The notes under the pieces are model-generated. The model saw nothing but the letters and a program-made list of their open reading frames with translations, made no database searches and was not told the origin of the DNA. This document shows, one piece after another, positions 58,828 through 64,000 of a stretch of 64,000 nt of DNA. Position 1 is the stretch's first letter, and the number at the start of each line of letters is the position of its first letter. The DNA is taken from NCBI RefSeq assembly GCF_014873755.1, contig NZ_JADBEG010000001.1, forward strand, positions 2,668,501 to 2,732,500, written 5' to 3'. A program made the position numbers and the translations under genes. The stretch is from Amycolatopsis lexingtonensis. Its GTDB lineage: Bacteria > Actinomycetota > Actinomycetes > Mycobacteriales > Pseudonocardiaceae.

Positions 58828-59982
58828 TCAGCGGAGTCCGATGAGCAGCCGGTCGGCGGTGTCCCAGTGCTCGAACTTGCCGTCCTGAGCGAGCGCCTGC
58901 GGGATGACCCACTTGGCGAGCATGTCCATTTCCCCGGCCGCCATGAGCCGCTCCGGTCCGGCGTAGTAGGTCTTCCGCCAGTCCTGGACGAGACCGCAGG
59001 CCGCGTCGACGCCGACCGAGTAGTAGTCGTGCGTCACCGGGTCGATGACGTGCACGCCCGCCGTCTCGGCGACGCCGTAGACGGCCGCGGTGCTGCTGTC
59101 CATCCTGGCCGCGTCGTAGCCGACCAGTTCGGACTTCGGCAGGTCCGGGTTCTGCACCTGGCACAGCATCGAGAAGATCCGGGTGCGCATGAGCTTCCAG
59201 TACCAGCGGTACGACTCGATCGCGAACGCGAAGCGGCCCCCGGCGATGCCGCGCCTGGTCACCAGTGTGGCCAGGTTCCGCAGGAGGGCTTCTTCGTAGT
59301 TCAGGACAGCCGAGTAGCGCCGGCGGAAGTCGATCGCGAAGTCCGCGCTGTAGTACGGGTCTTCCTTCAGGTTCTCCATCCGGTCGAGCATCCGGCTCCG
59401 CAGCTTCTGGTACTCCGGCTCGTCGGGCAGCCGGAACTGGGACGCGTCGACGACGTACTCGGGACCGTGCCGGGCGACCAGCTGGGCGATGCGCTCTTCG
59501 AGCTGGACGACGTCGAGGTCGACCACGCCGGTGACGAACAGCGGGATGATCTCCCGGTTCGGCTCGAGGCCGGCCGGGAGCCCGTCGAGCTGCCGGTGCA
59601 ATTGCGCGCACAGGGTTTGCAGCGACCGCAGATAACCGCCTTGTGAGAAATCCGCGTACAACCGGTTGGCGAGACTGTCGGGCAGTTCGGAATCGTCCAA
59701 CCGTACCGGCAGGATGATGTCCCTTTTTTCGGCCCGCTCAATTTCGAGTGCCTGTTCGATCTCCCGCTTCACCCAGTCCGACGCCAGCATCTCGGCCGAC
59801 ATGGCGACGAGCACGAAGGACGACGCACCGACGCTCGCGCGGATGGTTTCGGTCAGCCGCGCCCCGACGTCGAGGCGCCATTCGTCGTACCAGACCTCGA
59901 AACCGCGCTGGGCCAGGTCCATCGCCAGGCGTTTGACGAACGACTTGTTCGACGACGAGTGCGAAATGAAGATGGCGGCCAT
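58828..59982 (-). CDS. TIR-domain protein with unrecognised C-terminal domain
   Basis: 384 aa. Residues 1-140 form a bacterial TIR domain: AAIFISHSSSNKSFVKRLA, FEVWYDEWRLDVGARLTETI, FVLVAMSAEMLASDWVKREI (the Glu after SDW is where NAD+-cleaving TIRs keep the catalytic Glu), IILPVRLDDSELPD. Residues ~160-384 are mixed and aromatic-rich (PYYSADFAIDFRRRYSAVLN, ESYRWYWKLMRTRIFSML, THDYYSVGVD), with no match I know. ATG with GGAGG nine bases upstream. Single gene between a convergent oxidoreductase and the NRPS terminator; a stand-alone TIR NADase effector or signalling protein is likely. Confidence 0.85.
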   Translation of the reverse strand: MAAIFISHSSSNKSFVKRLAMDLAQRGFEVWYDEWRLDVGARLTETIRASVGASSFVLVAMSAEMLASDWVKREIEQALEIERAEKRDIILPVRLDDSELPDSLANRLYADFSQGGYLRSLQTLCAQLHRQLDGLPAGLEPNREIIPLFVTGVVDLDVVQLEERIAQLVARHGPEYVVDASQFRLPDEPEYQKLRSRMLDRMENLKEDPYYSADFAIDFRRRYSAVLNYEEALLRNLATLVTRRGIAGGRFAFAIESYRWYWKLMRTRIFSMLCQVQNPDLPKSELVGYDAARMDSSTAAVYGVAETAGVHVIDPVTHDYYSVGVDAACGLVQDWRKTYYAGPERLMAAGEMDMLAKWVIPQALAQDGKFEHWDTADRLLIGLR

Positions 59983-60044
59983 GGTCTTTCACCTCCGGCG
60001 GCGGGTCCACCAGTTTAACCGCGCGCCGGAAAATATTTCGGTAA

Positions 60045-60082
60045 CGAAGCCGGCCGACGCGGATTCGCGTCGGCCGGCTTCG
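60045..60082 (-). terminator. 17-bp-stem terminator of the NRPS-MFS-MbtH operon
   Basis: CGAAGCCGGCCGACGCG and CGCGTCGGCCGGCTTCG flank the loop GATT, starting 15 bp beyond the mbtH stop. Downstream on the minus strand an AT-rich AAATATTTT follows, a partial T-run. It also isolates the TIR gene promoter. Confidence 0.85.
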
Positions 60083-60096
60083 TCATCGGCTGGGGG

Positions 60097-60294
60097 CTAC
60101 TGGGCCGCCATGCGCTCGCGGAGGCTGCGGGGGCGCATGTCGGTCCACACCTCGTCCACGTGGTCCATGCACTCCTGGCGGGTGCCCGTCGTGCCGTCCG
60201 GGCGCCAGCCCGCCGGTACCTCCTTGTCCACGGGCCACAGCGAGTACTGCTCCTCGTCGTTGACCAGGACCTGGAAGGTGGTGTTCTCGTCCAT
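60097..60294 (-). CDS. MbtH-family NRPS chaperone
   Basis: 65 aa with the invariant MbtH pattern: FQVLVNDEEQYSLWP, VPAGW, CMDHVDEVWTDMRPRSLR. Binds adenylation domains and is needed for their folding or activity. ATG overlaps the MFS stop as TGATG, so it is translationally coupled to the exporter and NRPS. Confidence 0.96.
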   Translation of the reverse strand: MDENTTFQVLVNDEEQYSLWPVDKEVPAGWRPDGTTGTRQECMDHVDEVWTDMRPRSLRERMAAQ

Positions 60295-61601
60295 CAGGGG
60301 TTCCTTTCCGTTACGGGATCGAGTTCGCGTGCCTGCGCCGCCGCGGGGAAGCCGCGGAGGGTGCCGCTGCACGTCGTCAGGATGGTGACCAGCGCGATGG
60401 CCGCCGCGCAGGTCAGGACCGCCGCCGGGCCGGGGAGGGCGTCCACCAGCCAGCCGCCCAGTGCCGGGCCGAGGGCCGCCGCGAGGCCGCCCGTCACGCC
60501 GAGGACCCCGCCGAGGCGGCCACGGAGGTGGTCGGGGGTGAACAGGAGCTGGTAGGTGCTGATCGTCGTGTTGGCCGCCGGCGGCAGGAACGCGATCACG
60601 GCGAACAGCACGCCCATCAGGTATCCACTGTGGACGAAGACCGCGAGCGGGGTCAGCACAGTCAGTGCCCAGAACACGCCGGCGATCAGCAGGTACGGGC
60701 TGAGCTTCCGGTGCAGGTACGGCGCCGCCAGCGCACCGAGGATCCCGCCCGCGCCGAGCATCGCCGCCATCACGCCGATTTCGCCGGACGGCACGCCGCG
60801 TTCGTTCGCCAGCACGATGATCACCAGGTAGTAGGCGGAGAAGAACAGGTTCAGGCTCACCACGCAGAAGACCGTGACGCGCAGCCGCGGCTGCTGCCAC
60901 ACCCACCGCAGCCCTTCGAGGATCTCCCGCCCCAGGTGCGCGGGCGCCCGCCCGGCCGGCGCGGGACGGCCCGGCAGCCGCACGAACACCAGAGACACGA
61001 ACGCGAACACGTGCGCGACCACGTCGAAGGCGAACGGCACCAGCCGCCCCAACGCGAACAGGAACCCGCCGAGCGCGGTGCCCGATAGCTGCCCAGCACT
61101 GGTCCGCGCGGCGTTCATCGCGACCGCCGCGGGCACCTGCTCGTCGGCCACGAGCCGCGGGAGGCTCGCTTCCTCCGCCGGTTCGAACAGCGCGCGGCAC
61201 ACCCCCATCACGACGGCGACGGCGACCAGCAGCCCGACTCCGGCGGTGCCCCACCACAGGGCGAGGACGAGGCCGACGGCCGCGATCGCTTGGACCGCCT
61301 CGCAACCGAGCATGACCAGCTTGCGGGGCCAGCGGTCGACCAGCGCGCCGGCGGGCAGGCCCGCGACGAGTTGGGCGATCGCTACGGAGCCGACGACCAG
61401 GCCTGATTGCGCGGCGGAGCCGGTGAGTGCCAGGACGAGCAGGGGGAACGCGATCATCGTGGTGCTGAAGCCGGCCTCCGAGACGACCTGGCCGGTCCAC
61501 AGCAGCCGGTAGTCGCGGTTCCCGCTGAGCCGGGTCGCGATGGACCGCCGCCCGCGATCGCCTGCGGCGACGCCGTCCGTCGGGTGGTCGCCGCGCGTCA
61601 C
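60294..61601 (-). CDS. MFS exporter (EntS-like) of the NRPS cluster
   Basis: 435 aa, ~12 transmembrane helices. [38 protein letters not shown] (loop 2-3 motif), [15 protein letters not shown] and [19 protein letters not shown]. Resembles the MFS_3/EntS exporters of siderophores and peptides. GTG overlaps the NRPS stop (GTGA). Likely exports the peptide product. Confidence 0.92.
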   Translation of the reverse strand: MTRGDHPTDGVAAGDRGRRSIATRLSGNRDYRLLWTGQVVSEAGFSTTMIAFPLLVLALTGSAAQSGLVVGSVAIAQLVAGLPAGALVDRWPRKLVMLGCEAVQAIAAVGLVLALWWGTAGVGLLVAVAVVMGVCRALFEPAEEASLPRLVADEQVPAAVAMNAARTSAGQLSGTALGGFLFALGRLVPFAFDVVAHVFAFVSLVFVRLPGRPAPAGRAPAHLGREILEGLRWVWQQPRLRVTVFCVVSLNLFFSAYYLVIIVLANERGVPSGEIGVMAAMLGAGGILGALAAPYLHRKLSPYLLIAGVFWALTVLTPLAVFVHSGYLMGVLFAVIAFLPPAANTTISTYQLLFTPDHLRGRLGGVLGVTGGLAAALGPALGGWLVDALPGPAAVLTCAAAIALVTILTTCSGTLRGFPAAAQARELDPVTERNP

Positions 61602-64000
61602 GGTCGCTCCCCTCGGCAGTCCGCCGCGATCGCGCGCAGCGCATCGGCGAAGTCGTCAGCCACCGCCGTCACCGTCGCCCGCTCATGCAGGTCAGGCCGG
61701 TAGAACCACGAGAACTCCAGCCGCCCGTCGCGCACGCCGCCGACGACCTCCAGGATGTGCGGGGGCCGGTTCGCCGGGTCCTGCTCGCGGCCGATCGGCG
61801 CATGGGCACGCACGTACAGCCCGTCACCCTCCCCCGCGTGGTCGCCCTGACCGAGGTAGTTGAACGCCACCTCCGGCGTCCGCCCGCCCAGCTCCGGGTC
61901 GCGGAAGCACCGCAACGCGCCGAACCCGAAACCATTACCCGGTACCGCACGCAGCTGCCGCCGGACCGCCTTCACCAAGTCGCGCCACCCCGCGGCCGGG
62001 TCGATCGTCAGTGCCACCGGGAACAACGTCGTGAACCAGCCGACCGTCCGCGACAGGTCCGCGCCCTCGAGGATCTCTTCCCGCCCGTGCCCTTCCAGGT
62101 CGACCGACACCGCGGGCTCGCCCGTCCACCGGGACAGTGCCCGCGCCAGTGCGGCGAGCAGGACGTCGTTGATGCGCGTCCGGTACGCCCCGGGAGCCAG
62201 GTGCAGCAACGCATCGGTCTCCCGCGAGTCGACCGCGACCGTGACCACGTCCGCCACCGGTGGGGCCGACGTCCGGTCGCGTGGGACCGCGCAGCCGGGC
62301 AGGTCACGCGCCCAGTGCGCGCGCTCGCCGTCCAGGCCACCCGAGACGACGAACTCGCGCAGCCGGTGCGCCCAGTCGCGGAAGGACGTCGTCTTCGGGC
62401 CGAGGTCCGCCTTCTCCCCCGCCTGGATCTGCCGGTACGCCCGCTCCAGGTCCTCCAGCAGGATGCCCCACGACACCGCGTCGACGACCAGGTGGTGCGC
62501 GGCCAGGAACAGCAGCCGGCCGGACAGCAGCGCGCGCAGCTGGGGCGGGTGCGCGAGGTCGAAGCTCGCCTGTGCCTCGTCCGCGGCCCGCTCGAGGTCG
62601 GCCGCGGGCACCACCCGCAGCGCCGCGCCCGTCTCGGCCGGCGCGTTGTGCTGCGTCCAGCCGTCCGGGGTCCGCTCGAAGCGCAGCCGCAACGCGTCGT
62701 GGTGCGCGACGACCGCGTCGAGGGCCTGCCGCAGGGCTTCCTCGTCCACCGGTGCGGCCAGCTCGACGAGCACGGACTGGTTGAAGTGCGCCGGGTTCGC
62801 CGGTTCCGCGTCGAAGAACCACTGCTGGATCGGCGTCAGCGGGACGTCGCCGACGACCACCTCGCGCTCCTCGACGGCGTCCTCGGCCGCGTGCACGACG
62901 GTGGCCAGCTCGGCGACCGTCTGGTGGGTGAACAGGTCCTTCGACCGCAACGCCAGCCCGGCCTGCCGCGTCCGGTGCACGACCTGGATGGCGAGGATCG
63001 AGTCGCCGCCCAGCTCGAAGAAGTTGTCCGTGACGCCGACCCGGGGCAGGCCGAGCACCGCCGACCACACCCCGGCGAGCGTCGTCTCGACGTCGGTGCG
63101 CGGGGCCACGAACTCCGCGGTCCGCACCGCCGTCAGGTCGGGCTCCGGCAGCGCCGCGCGGTCGACCTTCCCGTTCGCCGTCACCGGCACGGCGTCCAGC
63201 GGCACGAACACCGACGGCACCAGGTAGTCCGGCAGCGAATCGCTCAGGTGGGCCCGCAGCTCGGCCACCTCGCCGACGACGTAGGCGACGAGCCGCTTGT
63301 GCCCGTCCAGCTCGCGGGCGACCACGACGGCTTCCCGCACGTCCGGGTGCTGCCGCAGCGCCGCCTCGATCTCGCCCAGCTCCACCCGGAACCCGCGGAT
63401 CTTGACCTGCTCGTCGACGCGCCCGGCGAAGCACAGCTCACCCGCCGCCGTCCAGCGGACCACGTCGCCGGTGCGGTACATCCGGGTGCCCGGCGCGCCG
63501 AACGGGTTGGCGACGAACCGGTCCGCGGTCAGGCCCGGCCGGTCCAGGTAGCCGCGGGCCAGGCTGGGCCCGCTGACGTACAGCTCGCCGGGCGTCCCGA
63601 TCGGCACCGGCCGCAGTGCCGAGTCCAGGACATGGACCTCGGTGTTCGGGATCGGCCGGCCGATCGGCGGGGTGCCGCCCGGTTCGAGCGGCCCGCTCCA
63701 CGACGTGACGACCGTGGCTTCGGTCGGGCCGTAGGCGTTGATCATCCGGCGGCCGGGCGCCCACCGCGCCACCAGCTCGGCCGGGCACGCGTCCCCGCCG
63801 ACGAGCAGCGTGCGGAAGTCCGGCAGGGCGACGTCGGGCACGGTCGCCAGCGCGACCGGCGGGATCAGCGCGTGCGTGATTCCGTGGCGCCCCAGCACAT
63901 CCGCGAGCTGGTCGCCGAGCAGCGGTCCCTCCGGCGGCACGACCAGCGCCGCCCCGGCGGGCAGCGAGAGGCACAGCTCCAGGATCGACGCGTCGAAGCT
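61598..64000 (-). CDS. Nonribosomal peptide synthetase, last module A-PCP-E (5' part beyond window)
   Basis: 800 residues visible; the start is past the right edge. Partial adenylation domain from [10 protein letters not shown] (A4): [50 protein letters not shown] and [10 protein letters not shown]. Carrier protein [15 protein letters not shown], whose GGDSI form typically precedes epimerization domains. Then an epimerization domain: [44 protein letters not shown]. No thioesterase follows, so the chain passes to another protein. Pocket residues read by eye: D-A-L-L-L-G-A-V-V(-K), suggesting a hydrophobic or aromatic residue that becomes D-configured. Confidence 0.93.
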   Translation of the reverse strand, partial: SFDASILELCLSLPAGAALVVPPEGPLLGDQLADVLGRHGITHALIPPVALATVPDVALPDFRTLLVGGDACPAELVARWAPGRRMINAYGPTEATVVTSWSGPLEPGGTPPIGRPIPNTEVHVLDSALRPVPIGTPGELYVSGPSLARGYLDRPGLTADRFVANPFGAPGTRMYRTGDVVRWTAAGELCFAGRVDEQVKIRGFRVELGEIEAALRQHPDVREAVVVARELDGHKRLVAYVVGEVAELRAHLSDSLPDYLVPSVFVPLDAVPVTANGKVDRAALPEPDLTAVRTAEFVAPRTDVETTLAGVWSAVLGLPRVGVTDNFFELGGDSILAIQVVHRTRQAGLALRSKDLFTHQTVAELATVVHAAEDAVEEREVVVGDVPLTPIQQWFFDAEPANPAHFNQSVLVELAAPVDEEALRQALDAVVAHHDALRLRFERTPDGWTQHNAPAETGAALRVVPAADLERAADEAQASFDLAHPPQLRALLSGRLLFLAAHHLVVDAVSWGILLEDLERAYRQIQAGEKADLGPKTTSFRDWAHRLREFVVSGGLDGERAHWARDLPGCAVPRDRTSAPPVADVVTVAVDSRETDALLHLAPGAYRTRINDVLLAALARALSRWTGEPAVSVDLEGHGREEILEGADLSRTVGWFTTLFPVALTIDPAAGWRDLVKAVRRQLRAVPGNGFGFGALRCFRDPELGGRTPEVAFNYLGQGDHAGEGDGLYVRAHAPIGREQDPANRPPHILEVVGGVRDGRLEFSWFYRPDLHERATVTAVADDFADALRAIAADCRGERP

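Noticed and set aside
1..64000. tRNA, rRNA, insertion sequences and attachment sites
   Set aside because: No cloverleaf-like segment, transposase frame or tRNA-end direct repeats were seen on reading both strands; a tRNAscan or IS search would be decisive.

Overview
The window is high-GC, densely coded DNA from a filamentous actinomycete. The most likely source is Amycolatopsis or a close Pseudonocardiaceae relative. This rests on the very high GC, Tat-dependent secreted redox enzymes, many ROK/TetR/GntR regulators, WXG-type polymorphic toxins, an MbtH-linked NRPS, and intergenic palindromes built on a GTC..GAATG...CATTC..GAC plan. The organism call is inference; no rRNA, tRNA or other taxonomic marker is present.

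Region 1 (1-12061, all minus): a nine-gene run led by a ROK repressor and a ribose-type ABC importer (ATPase, permease, lipoprotein binding protein). It continues with a Gfo/Idh/MocA dehydrogenase, two xylose-isomerase-like TIM-barrel proteins, a two-domain small laccase and a large secreted ThuA/discoidin/GSDH-like protein cut by the window edge. Several genes overlap by ATGA. A sigma-A-like promoter precedes the ROK gene. The run looks like uptake and oxidation of a plant-derived sugar or glycoside. A second ROK gene lies upstream, beyond an intergenic region carrying several palindromes.

Region 2 (12.1-22 kb): a shattered spore-photoproduct-lyase pseudogene; an orphan HEAT-repeat protein that looks like a NACHT protein without its NTPase; a glycine-betaine/choline importer whose two permeases and ATPase are fused into one chain, apparently started at CTG; a Kup potassium transporter; and two secreted proteins. 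The importer and Kup suit osmotic adaptation.

Region 3 (22-33 kb): a TetR/old-yellow-enzyme pair with an overlapping-palindrome operator, then two giant WXG-type toxins pointing tail to tail. One has a Ser/Pro-rich linker, a possible cysteine peptidase and a REase-fold-like C terminus. The other is an RHS protein with a nuclease-like C terminus and an apparent AUC start. Neither has room for an immunity gene at its 3' end. Beside them is a 45-residue basic/hydrophobic peptide behind a leader that can fold into three hairpins closed by a helix hiding the ribosome-binding site.

Region 4 (33-46.3 kb): two tandem secreted PKD-like paralogues, a carboxylesterase/TetR divergent pair, an AcoR-like regulator beside the C-terminal stub of a deleted alcohol dehydrogenase, a DUF4231/SLATT-like membrane protein, a two-subunit molybdenum hydroxylase, and an acyl-CoA synthetase diverging from a GAF-LuxR regulator.

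Region 5 (46.3-54.2 kb): a catabolic island centred on a GntR regulator. Leftward run two amidohydrolases with a 26-codon micro-ORF coupled between them. Rightward run an FAH hydrolase, flavin reductase, acyl-CoA-dehydrogenase-like monooxygenase and extradiol-type dioxygenase, with an aldehyde dehydrogenase opposite. This is a plausible meta-cleavage pathway for a phenolic compound.

Region 6 (54.2-64 kb): small hypotheticals, a phosphodiester glycosidase, TspO, an FAD amine-oxidase-like enzyme, a TIR protein with an unrecognised C-terminal domain, then the 3' end of a nonribosomal peptide cluster (NRPS A-PCP-E, MFS exporter, MbtH) closed by a 17-bp-stem terminator.
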